A DNA stretch of 61,100 nt from Acidovorax sp. GW101-3H11 (GTDB taxonomy: Bacteria; Pseudomonadota; Gammaproteobacteria; Burkholderiales; Burkholderiaceae_C). Positions within the stretch are counted from its first letter, which is position 1; the number at the start of each line of letters is the position of its first letter. Shown here one piece after another: positions 17,429 through 24,541 of the stretch. The notes beneath the pieces are model-generated. The model saw only the letters and a program-made list of their open reading frames with translations, searched no databases and was not told the DNA's origin. The position numbers and the translations under genes are program-made. The stretch is taken from assembly GCF_001633105.1 (NCBI RefSeq), contig NZ_LUKZ01000011.1, positions 3,777 through 64,876 of the forward strand, written 5' to 3'.

Positions 17429-18232
17429 TTGTTCAAATTAACCAGCCTCAATCTCAATGGCATCCGCTCGGCCACCAGCAAAGGCGTGGAAAGCTGGATG
17501 GCAGCCACGCGGCCGGATTGTATTTGTGTGCAGGAAGTGAAGGCCCAGGCGGCCGACATGGCCAACCGGTTCGAGCGCATGGCGGGCCTGCAGGGCCACT
17601 TCCACTTTGCCCAGAAAAAGGGCTATTCCGGTGTAGGGGTGTACACCCGGCACACGCCCTCCGACATAGTAGTTGGCTATGGATCTGAAGAGTTTGATGC
17701 AGAAGGCAGGTATGTGGAGCTGCGCTTTGACACGCCCGCGCGCAAGCTGTCCATCATCAGCGCCTACTTTCCGAGTGGCTCCTCGGGCGAAGAGCGCCAG
17801 CAGGCCAAGTTCCGCTTTCTGGCCGAGTTCCACCCGCATCTCATGCGCCTGAAAGCCGAACGCGAATTCATCCTGTGCGGTGACATCAACATTGCGCACC
17901 AGCAAATCGACCTCAAAAACTGGCGCAGCAACCAGAAAAACAGTGGTTTTTTGCCCGAAGAACGCGCCTGGATGACAAAGTTGTTGCACACAACTGATGA
18001 AGGCGGCGGCATCATCGACGTTTACCGCCAGTTACAACCGACCGCCACCGACACCGCCTACACCTGGTGGAGCAACCGCGGCCAGGCCTATGCCAACAAC
18101 GTGGGATGGCGGCTGGACTACCACCTGGCCACCCCCACACTGGCGGCGCTGGCACGCACCGAATCCATCTACAAGGGCGAGAAGTTCTCCGACCACGCAC
18201 CCATCACGGTGGACTACGAATTCCGTCTATGA
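17429..18232 (+). CDS. xth: exodeoxyribonuclease III (AP endonuclease)
   Basis: A 267-residue ExoIII-family phosphodiesterase that repairs abasic sites. Landmarks are LTSLNLNGIRSA at the start, CVQEVKAQ (metal-binding Glu), YSGVGVYTR, CGDINIAHQQIDLKNWRSNQKNSGFLPEER and the C-terminal SDHAPITVDYEF. The start is uncertain: TTG at 17429 has GGGGA 5 nt upstream and gives the usual MFKLTSLNLNGIR; an ATG at 17417 would add four residues but has no Shine-Dalgarno and overlaps the pyrE ATG. Its stop is 18 nt before the GspE-type gene. Confidence 0.93.
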   Translation: MFKLTSLNLNGIRSATSKGVESWMAATRPDCICVQEVKAQAADMANRFERMAGLQGHFHFAQKKGYSGVGVYTRHTPSDIVVGYGSEEFDAEGRYVELRFDTPARKLSIISAYFPSGSSGEERQQAKFRFLAEFHPHLMRLKAEREFILCGDINIAHQQIDLKNWRSNQKNSGFLPEERAWMTKLLHTTDEGGGIIDVYRQLQPTATDTAYTWWSNRGQAYANNVGWRLDYHLATPTLAALARTESIYKGEKFSDHAPITVDYEFRL

Positions 18233-18250
18233 CCCGGCCCTGCTGACCCG

Positions 18251-20158
18251 ATGACCGACGCCGCTGCCTCCGCACCCCCACCCGCCCACAGTTTTCGGCC
18301 GCCCAGTGCAGAGGCCTTGTGGAAGCAGATTTCCACCCCCCACCCCACAGTGGGGAAGGCGCGGCACCTGGGCGAGGCGCTGGTGCATGCCGGGCTGCTG
18401 GCCACGCCCGCGTTGTCCGAGGGCCTGCAGGCGCAGCAGACCGAGCGCAGCCAGGGCCAGCACCGCCCCATCGGCCAGATCCTGGTGGACCGGGGGGCCC
18501 TGACCCAGGAACAGCTGCGCAACGTGATTGCCACCTGGCTGGGTGAATACACGGTGCACCCCGGCGACATCACCCCCGAGGCCTCGGCCCTGGCCCTGAT
18601 CCCCCGCGCCGTGGCCGAGCGCGAGTCCGTGCTGCCGCTGATTGCCCGCGAGGACGCGCTGGTGCTGCTCATGGCCGACCCCTGGGACCGGGTGCTGGTG
18701 GACGAGATGCGCTTTCTGACCCAGCGCCGACTGATCCCGCTGCAGGCCGCGCCGGGCACCCTGATGCCTGCCATCCACAAGGCCTACCGCACCACGCCCA
18801 CAGCGCCGGGCAACGCCAGCGCAGGGGCCCGCGCCACCTCGCAAGAACTGCTGACCAACCTGAGCAGTGCCGCGCCAGACGCCGATGCCGAACAGGCCGA
18901 CGTGATCAGCGAGTCGGACAACACCCTGGTGCGGCTCATCAACTCGGTGATCGACGAGGCCATCAACCACCGCGCCTCCGACATCCACATCGAGACCGAG
19001 CCCGCCCCGCGCAATGTGCGCGTGCGCCTGCGCATCGACGGCGATCTGGTGCCCTACCTGGAGCTGCCTGCGCGCTACCGCTTTGCGATGGTGGCGCGCA
19101 TCAAGATCATGGCCAGCATGGACATCTCGGAGCACCGCAAGCCCCAGGACGGCAAGATCGACTTTGCCCGCTTTGGCGGCCCGCCGGTGGAGCTGCGCGT
19201 GGTCACCGTGCCCACCTCGCGCGGTCTGGAAGACGTGGTGCTGCGCCTGCTGGCAGGCGCCAAGCCCCTGCCGCTGGAAAACATTGGCCTGAGCCCCGCC
19301 AACCTGCAGGCCCTGCGGGCTGTGGTGCAAAAAAGCTACGGCCTGGTGCTGGTGTGTGGCCCCACGGGCTGCGGCAAGACGACCACGCTGCACTCGGTGG
19401 TGCGCGACATCAACACCGCAGGCCGCAAGATCTGGACGGCCGAAGACCCCATCGAGATCACCCAGGAGGGCCTGCGCCAGGTGCAGGTGAACCCGCGCAT
19501 CGGCTGGACCTTTGCCGCCGCCATGCGCACCTTTTTGCGCGCCGACCCCGACGTGATCATGATCGGCGAGATGCGCGACGAGGAAACCGCGCGCATCGCC
19601 ATCGAGGCCTCGCTCACCGGGCACCTGGTGCTGTCCACGCTGCACACCAACTCGGCGCCCGAGAGCATTGCGCGGCTGCTGGAGATTGGCCTGGACCCGT
19701 TCAACTTCTCCGATTCGCTGCTCGCCATCCTGGCCCAGCGCCTGGTGCGCCGCCTGTGCACCGCCTGCCGCGCGCCGCATGTGGCCGACCACGACACGCT
19801 GCTGGAGTTGGCTTCGCAGTACCTGGACAGCGGCACCAACAACTCCGCCGATGCCCGCGAGGCACAGATCGCGCGCTGGCGCCAGCAATACGGCGGGCCC
19901 CAGGGCGAGCTGCAGCTGTGGCGCCATGTGGGCTGCAAACAATGTGACAACCACGGCTACCACGGGCGGCTGGGCATCCACGAGCTGATGATGAGCGACG
20001 AAACCATCCGCCAGCACATCCGCCACCGGGCCCCGGCCTCGGACATCCGCCATTCGGCGCTGGCGGCTGGCATGCGCACCCTGCGCCAGGACGGCATCGA
20101 CAAGGCACTGCAGGGCCTGACCGACATGGCCGAGGTGGTGGCCGCCACCAACCTGTAG
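18251..20158 (+). CDS. GspE/PulE/PilB-type secretion ATPase
   Basis: A 635-residue hexameric ATPase of the type II secretion / type IV pilus family. An N-terminal MshEN-like domain (about 35-170, GQILVDRGALTQEQLRNVIATWLG) precedes the N2 domain and the RecA-like motor: Walker A GPTGCGKTTT, Asp-box in WTAEDPIEITQEGLRQVQVNP, Walker B DPDVIMIGEMRDEETA, His-box GHLVLSTLHTN. Two CxxC pairs (CTAC and CKQC, about 60 residues apart) form the zinc module, and the gap is longer than usual. No other secretion or pilus gene is in the window, so its partners are encoded elsewhere. Confidence 0.9.
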   Translation: MTDAAASAPPPAHSFRPPSAEALWKQISTPHPTVGKARHLGEALVHAGLLATPALSEGLQAQQTERSQGQHRPIGQILVDRGALTQEQLRNVIATWLGEYTVHPGDITPEASALALIPRAVAERESVLPLIAREDALVLLMADPWDRVLVDEMRFLTQRRLIPLQAAPGTLMPAIHKAYRTTPTAPGNASAGARATSQELLTNLSSAAPDADAEQADVISESDNTLVRLINSVIDEAINHRASDIHIETEPAPRNVRVRLRIDGDLVPYLELPARYRFAMVARIKIMASMDISEHRKPQDGKIDFARFGGPPVELRVVTVPTSRGLEDVVLRLLAGAKPLPLENIGLSPANLQALRAVVQKSYGLVLVCGPTGCGKTTTLHSVVRDINTAGRKIWTAEDPIEITQEGLRQVQVNPRIGWTFAAAMRTFLRADPDVIMIGEMRDEETARIAIEASLTGHLVLSTLHTNSAPESIARLLEIGLDPFNFSDSLLAILAQRLVRRLCTACRAPHVADHDTLLELASQYLDSGTNNSADAREAQIARWRQQYGGPQGELQLWRHVGCKQCDNHGYHGRLGIHELMMSDETIRQHIRHRAPASDIRHSALAAGMRTLRQDGIDKALQGLTDMAEVVAATNL

Positions 20159-20490
20159 CGCACTGCAGGCGCAGGCGTTTCACGGCGGACGGGGCCCGGT
20201 GTGCGGGTAAGCCGGGGTTGCACACCCCGGTGCCCGGTGGGAGCATGTAAGCAAGTGCAACCACCGCACCCCCACCGGGGTGCACGCGCCAAAAACACCG
20301 CAAGCAACGTCAACAATTGTCAAGACGCCCTATTTGTGGCGATTTTCCGTTTTGAACCTGTCGGATTTCGTGCTTTCCCCTGCATAGTCACCCTGTGCCC
20401 GCCCCCTGCCCCCAGGCCGGGGCTTCGATGAAAGACCCGCACCAGCCCCGGCTCCTTGCATCGGCGGAAACGGAAGACGTGAAAGTTGTG
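20159..20490. other. 332-bp spacer with two GC hairpins
   Basis: Two stable hairpins are visible: CCGGGGT/ACCCCGG (20212-20230) and GCACCCC/GGGGTGC (20266-20283). Neither is followed by a T-run, so they are not classic terminators. An imperfect dyad TCAACAATTGTCAA lies at about 20311-20324. The promoter of the signalling cluster should lie in the AT-richer part around 20330-20400, but I cannot fix its hexamers. No gene is seen. Confidence 0.45.
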
Positions 20491-21024
20491 ATGATGTTCA
20501 GAGCCACTGCCGTCCTGCCCCGCGCAGGCGCCGCCTTGATTTCCCTGATGGCCCTCTGGGGCCCACAGTGGGCACACGCGGGCCCGGTGTGCCCCGGCCC
20601 CGACAGCCGCCGTGTGCTGCAGCTGCACGCCCCACAGGGCAGCGCCCCCCAGGCCTGCGACCTCAAGGGCCTGGCCAGGCTGCCTGCCAAAGAGATTGTT
20701 GTCACGCTCCCTGCGGCACTCGGCCTGGCGGGTGAGCACCGCTGGCGGGGCGTCTCGCTGCGCCACCTGGTCGAGCAGCTGGGTGGAGGGGAACACAGCC
20801 AGATCCTGCTGACCGCGCTCAACGACTACGCCATCGAAATCCCCTGGAGCGACCTCGTGCGCTACGACCCCATCCTGGCGTACAGCCGCGACGGCGAGCG
20901 CATCAGCATCCGCGACAAGGGGCCGCTGATCCTGATCTACCCGTTTGGCACCCACCCCCAGCTGCAGGGCCAGGACTACATCAACCGATCCATCTGGCAG
21001 GTCCATGCAGTCACCCTCCGGTAA
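20491..21024 (+). CDS. secreted SUOX-fold (molybdopterin-binding-like) protein, probable sensor partner
   Basis: A 177-residue exported protein: signal peptide about 1-30 (ISLMALWGPQWAHA), then a small oxidoreductase molybdopterin-binding (sulfite oxidase) fold, recognised from WRGVSLRHLVEQLG, ILLTALNDYAIEIPWSDL, YDPILAYSRDGERISIRDKGPLILIYPF. The region that should hold the molybdenum-ligand cysteine (VTLPAALGLAGEHRW) has none; the only cysteines are two near the mature N-terminus. It is therefore unlikely to be an active oxidoreductase. It overlaps the diguanylate cyclase start by 20 nt, suggesting a periplasmic regulator for that membrane protein. Earlier starts at 20395 or 20428 would bury the signal peptide. 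Confidence 0.75.
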   Translation: MMFRATAVLPRAGAALISLMALWGPQWAHAGPVCPGPDSRRVLQLHAPQGSAPQACDLKGLARLPAKEIVVTLPAALGLAGEHRWRGVSLRHLVEQLGGGEHSQILLTALNDYAIEIPWSDLVRYDPILAYSRDGERISIRDKGPLILIYPFGTHPQLQGQDYINRSIWQVHAVTLR

Positions 21025-22642
21025 ACCGCTGCCCCGCCGGGCGGCCAACGACATCCCCCCCGGCCAGCCCCGCCCGCACGCCACCTACTGGCTGCTGGCC
21101 ATGGTGGCGGCCATGGCGCTGGCCACGGCCGCCACCCTGTGGTGGACGCTGCGCCAGACCCATGTGCTGGCGCAGCCCCACCAGCAGAACGACCTGTGGT
21201 ACGTGTCCAGCGTGCACAACGAGCTGGCCCGGGTGAGCCTGCTGGCGCGCAAGGTGCGGGCCCGCGAGGCCAGCACACAAGACCTGCAGGAGCGGCTGGA
21301 AGTGCTGCTCGGCACACTCGACACCTCGGGCCGGGGGCCCCGCGTCAGCACCCAGCTGCGCGAGGCATTGCCCGAAGCCGCCCAGGACCTGGACAGCCTG
21401 CGCCCGCTGGTGGAGCGCTGGTCCACCCAGCTGGCCCCCCTCGCCACCCAGAACGGCAACGGCAAGGCTGCGGCCATCACCGCCGACATCGTGCGGCAGT
21501 CCGACACCCTGCTGGACCGCCTGCGCAAAGTGGTCGCCAACGTCCACCTCTTCAGCGCCCAGGAGGCCAACCAGGCGCGCCAACAGCTGTCCCAGCGCTT
21601 TCTGGTGCTCAGTGCCGTGCTGGGCGGGCTGCTGCTGGGCACGGCCCTGCTGATTGCCAAGCTGGTGCGCGACACCCGCCTGGCCCGCGCCGCATCGCAG
21701 CAGCTGGTGCAGGCCAACCGCCAGCTCGAAGTGCGGGTGGCCAGCCGCACCCGCAAGATCGAAGAAGGCCGCGCGCTGCTGAGCTTCATCCTGAACACCA
21801 GCCCCAGCGACGTGGTGCTGGCCGAGGTCGAAAGCGGCCGCGTGCACTTCATCAACCGCCAGCTCACCGAACGCCTGGGGCTCAAGGCCGCGCCCGAGAC
21901 CCTGTTCCTGCCCGAGCTGCTGCACGACCCCGAAACCCGCGAACGCTTCACCCAGGCCCTGGACCGCTACGGCCAGGTCGATGCCATGGAAGCGATGATT
22001 GGCGAACAAGACCCCCGCTGGAGTTCGCTGTCGGCCCGCCTGATCGAGGTGGAAGGGCAGCTGGCGCACCTGCTGTGGGGCTTTGACATCAGCGCCCACA
22101 AGGCGCTGGAAGGCCAGCTGCGCGAGCTGGCCACCCGCGACGCGCTCAGCGGGCTGCTCAACCGGCGGGCGTTCCTGGAGCGCAGCACCGCCCTGTTCGA
22201 CCACTGTCGCCGCCACGGCCAGCCCTGTGCCGTGCTGATGATCGACATCGACCACTTCAAGCGCATCAACGACCGGCACGGCCACCAGATGGGCGACGTG
22301 GCCATCCGCACCTGCGCCGAGGCCATTGGCCATGCCCTGCGCGACGCCGACCTGCTGGGCCGCCTGGGGGGCGAAGAATTTGCCGTACTGCTGCCCCACG
22401 CCACGGCCGACAGCGCCACGGTGGTGGCCGAACGCATCCGCAGCGCCATGGCCCAGATGAACCTCATGTCGCCCCAGGGCCAGCCGCTCTCCTTCACCAT
22501 CTCGATCGGCGTGGCCGAAATGGCCGCACACCATGCGGGCATCGAACCCCTGCTGGTCGATGCCGACCAGGCGCTGTATCGCGCCAAGGCCACAGGCCGC
22601 AACAAAGTGCTTGCCTACGAAGCCGCTATCGGACAACCTTGA
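21005..22642 (+). CDS. membrane diguanylate cyclase with periplasmic sensor and PAS-like domain
   Basis: A 545-residue protein. TM1 is at about 24-43; a roughly 155-residue helical periplasmic domain follows, then TM2 about 198-220, a coiled coil (QANRQLEVRVASRTRKIEEG), a PAS-like domain (about 255-365) and a C-terminal GGDEF domain (about 375-540). The active site is GGEEF in LGRLGGEEFAVLL, and the inhibitory I-site RDAD sits five residues upstream. It should make c-di-GMP in response to a periplasmic signal. The start overlaps the upstream gene, implying coupling. The next two genes follow closely on the same strand. Confidence 0.9.
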   Translation: MQSPSGKPLPRRAANDIPPGQPRPHATYWLLAMVAAMALATAATLWWTLRQTHVLAQPHQQNDLWYVSSVHNELARVSLLARKVRAREASTQDLQERLEVLLGTLDTSGRGPRVSTQLREALPEAAQDLDSLRPLVERWSTQLAPLATQNGNGKAAAITADIVRQSDTLLDRLRKVVANVHLFSAQEANQARQQLSQRFLVLSAVLGGLLLGTALLIAKLVRDTRLARAASQQLVQANRQLEVRVASRTRKIEEGRALLSFILNTSPSDVVLAEVESGRVHFINRQLTERLGLKAAPETLFLPELLHDPETRERFTQALDRYGQVDAMEAMIGEQDPRWSSLSARLIEVEGQLAHLLWGFDISAHKALEGQLRELATRDALSGLLNRRAFLERSTALFDHCRRHGQPCAVLMIDIDHFKRINDRHGHQMGDVAIRTCAEAIGHALRDADLLGRLGGEEFAVLLPHATADSATVVAERIRSAMAQMNLMSPQGQPLSFTISIGVAEMAAHHAGIEPLLVDADQALYRAKATGRNKVLAYEAAIGQP

Positions 22643-22665
22643 CCCCACCGCCTGCCCTACACACC

Positions 22666-23028
22666 ATGAGCCTGCGCCTAATGATCGTTGACGACAGCCG
22701 CATGTCGCGCCTCATCCTGCAGGGCCTGATCCTGCAGGCCCACCCCCAATGGACCATCGTGCATGCCAGCAGCGGCGAAGAAGCCCTGCAGCTGGTGCGC
22801 GAGAACCCCGTGGACCTCGTGTCCATGGACTTCAACATGGCCGGCATGAACGGCCTGGAGGCCGCCCTTGCGCTGCGCGAGATCCTGCCCGCCGTGCCGA
22901 TTGCCATCCTCACGGCCAACGTGCAGACCGCCGTGCAGGGGCGCATCGAAGAAGCCGGCATGGTGTTCATCGCCAAGCCCATCACCGCCAGCGCAGCCAC
23001 CCAGCTCGCGGCGCTGGCAGGAGCCTGA
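22666..23028 (+). CDS. single-domain response regulator (CheY-like)
   Basis: A 120-residue receiver with no output domain. All phosphorylation residues are present: acidic pair in LMIVDDSRMSR, phospho-acceptor Asp in LVSMDFNMAGMNG, switch Thr in AILTANVQ and Lys in IAKPIT. The start MSLRLMIVDD fits the family; an ATG-less extension upstream has no Shine-Dalgarno. It lies 23 nt after the diguanylate cyclase and 1 nt before the CheC-type gene. The kinase that feeds it is not in the cluster. Confidence 0.9.
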   Translation: MSLRLMIVDDSRMSRLILQGLILQAHPQWTIVHASSGEEALQLVRENPVDLVSMDFNMAGMNGLEAALALREILPAVPIAILTANVQTAVQGRIEEAGMVFIAKPITASAATQLAALAGA

Positions 23029-23029
23029 C

Positions 23030-23644
23030 ATGACGGTGCAGCTAGATACCGAACAAATCGACGCGCTCAGCGAGATCTTCAACATCGGCGTAGGCAAGGC
23101 CGCCGCCGCCATGGGCGCCCTCATGCACGACGAAGTGCTGCTGTCGGTGCCCCACGTGAGCATCTTCACCGTGAGCGAAGCCGCCCAGCAGCTGGGGGCC
23201 GCAGGCAGCACCATGTACGGCGTGCGCCAGCCGTTTCGCGGCACCTTCAACGGCGACGCCCTGCTGATCTTCCCTGGCCACAAGAGCCTGGAGATCGTGC
23301 GCATCGTCGCAGGCCAGAGCATGCCTGGCGAAGACCTCAGCGCCATCGAGCAGGACGCCATGACCGAGGTGGGCAACGTCATGCTCAACGCCTGCATCGC
23401 CGCGCTGTCCGACCTGCTGGGCAACGAATTCCAGCTCAGCCCCCCCAGCATCGACGTGGGCGACAGCCGCACCATCCTGGGCACCCGCATCCAGAACCAC
23501 CTGGTGGTCTTCCTGCACATCCGCTTCGAGCTGCTCACCAGCCAGATTGAGGGGTTTGTGGTGTTTGTGCTCAACACCACATCGCTGGAAGGGCTGCGTG
23601 CGGCGGTAAACCGGCTGCTGGGGCGGCCGGCGGAGATGGACTGA
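23030..23644 (+). CDS. CheC-type response-regulator phosphatase
   Basis: A 204-residue CheC/CheX/FliY-superfamily protein. Both phosphatase sites fit the ExxN-x22-P pattern: SEIFNIG followed 22 residues later by the P of VPHV, and MTEVGNVML followed by the second P of SPPS. Two sites are what is expected of true CheC. It should dephosphorylate a CheY-like receiver, most simply the one encoded just upstream. The Shine-Dalgarno AGGAG lies inside the end of that gene, so translation is coupled. No CheD or other chemotaxis gene is nearby. Confidence 0.85.
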   Translation: MTVQLDTEQIDALSEIFNIGVGKAAAAMGALMHDEVLLSVPHVSIFTVSEAAQQLGAAGSTMYGVRQPFRGTFNGDALLIFPGHKSLEIVRIVAGQSMPGEDLSAIEQDAMTEVGNVMLNACIAALSDLLGNEFQLSPPSIDVGDSRTILGTRIQNHLVVFLHIRFELLTSQIEGFVVFVLNTTSLEGLRAAVNRLLGRPAEMD

Positions 23645-23740
23645 CGCCGAGGCCCGCGCGGTGCGCTGTGCGACACTCGCCACCCTTCGTTGCGCCACCC
23701 CATTGCGGCTGGCGCGCCCTGGACTCCACCTCCCGCCCCC

Positions 23741-24379
23741 ATGCTCCGCTACCTCACCGTCCCCGTGACCGCGTTCCAACAGAACTGCTCCCTCGTCTGG
23801 TGCGATGCCACGCAGCAGGCCGCTGTGATCGACCCCGGGGGCGATCTGGATGTGCTGCTGGCTGAAATCCAGCGCCTGGGCCTCACGCTGTCGCAGATCT
23901 GGCTCACGCATGCGCACATCGACCATGCGGGGGGCACGGGCGAGCTGGCCACGCGTTTGGGGCTGCCCATCGTTGGGCCGCACCCGGGCGACCAGTTCTG
24001 GATTGATGGCCTGCCGCAGCAGAGCGCAATGTTCGGCTTTCCGCCCGCGCAGCATTTCACACCCACGCGTTGGCTGGCGGATGGCGACACGGTGCAGATT
24101 GGCGACGAGACGCTGGCCGTGCGCCACTGCCCCGGGCACACGCCCGGGCATGTGGTGTTCCATGCGCCGCAGATCGACCGGGCCTTTGTGGGCGATGTGC
24201 TGTTTGCGGGCAGCATCGGCCGCACGGATTTCCCGATGGGCAACCACCAGGATCTGATCGACAGCATCACCCAGCGCCTGTGGCCCATGGGCGACCAGAC
24301 GGTGTTCATCCCCGGGCATGGACCGGAGAGCACCTTTGGCCGCGAGCGCAAGAGCAACCCCTACGTGGGCGGCACCTGA
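23741..24379 (+). CDS. MBL-fold metal hydrolase, glyoxalase II-like (YcbL type)
   Basis: A 212-residue metallo-beta-lactamase-fold hydrolase. The metal motif is THAHIDHAGG (HxHxDH), with further ligands in HCPGHTPGHVVF, FVGDVLFAGSIGRTDF and IPGHGPES. It is shorter than GloB because it lacks the C-terminal glyoxalase II domain, matching the YcbL group (hydroxyacylglutathione hydrolase-like, substrate not settled). The ATG at 23741 gives the family N-terminus LRYLTVPVTAFQQNCSLVW. It lies 97 nt after the CheC-type gene and is probably unrelated to it. Confidence 0.88.
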   Translation: MLRYLTVPVTAFQQNCSLVWCDATQQAAVIDPGGDLDVLLAEIQRLGLTLSQIWLTHAHIDHAGGTGELATRLGLPIVGPHPGDQFWIDGLPQQSAMFGFPPAQHFTPTRWLADGDTVQIGDETLAVRHCPGHTPGHVVFHAPQIDRAFVGDVLFAGSIGRTDFPMGNHQDLIDSITQRLWPMGDQTVFIPGHGPESTFGRERKSNPYVGGT

Positions 24380-24402
24380 GGCGGTGCGCCCGCGCGCTGA
24401 AA

Positions 24403-24467
24403 TTTATGCTTTTTTGGCCGTTACCGCGCACTGGATAAGCAGTAATAGCTATCAATTTTGAAGCAAT
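24403..24467 (-). repeat. AT-rich dispersed intergenic repeat (GCTAT...ATAGCT family)
   Basis: Minus-strand reading: CTATTGCTTCAAAATTGATAGCTATT, ACTGCTTATCCAGTGCGCGG, TAACGGCCAAAAAAGC. This is the copy closest to the plus-oriented one at 45038, sharing TTGATAGCT, GCTTATCCA, GCGCG and AACGGCCA in order. Confidence 0.65.
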
Positions 24468-24541
24468 AGACTCCCTACCCTGAAGCCCGGCGCGCCCACC
24501 AGGTCGCACGCCGGTCTCCATGGCAAGGGCCTCTCTCCACC

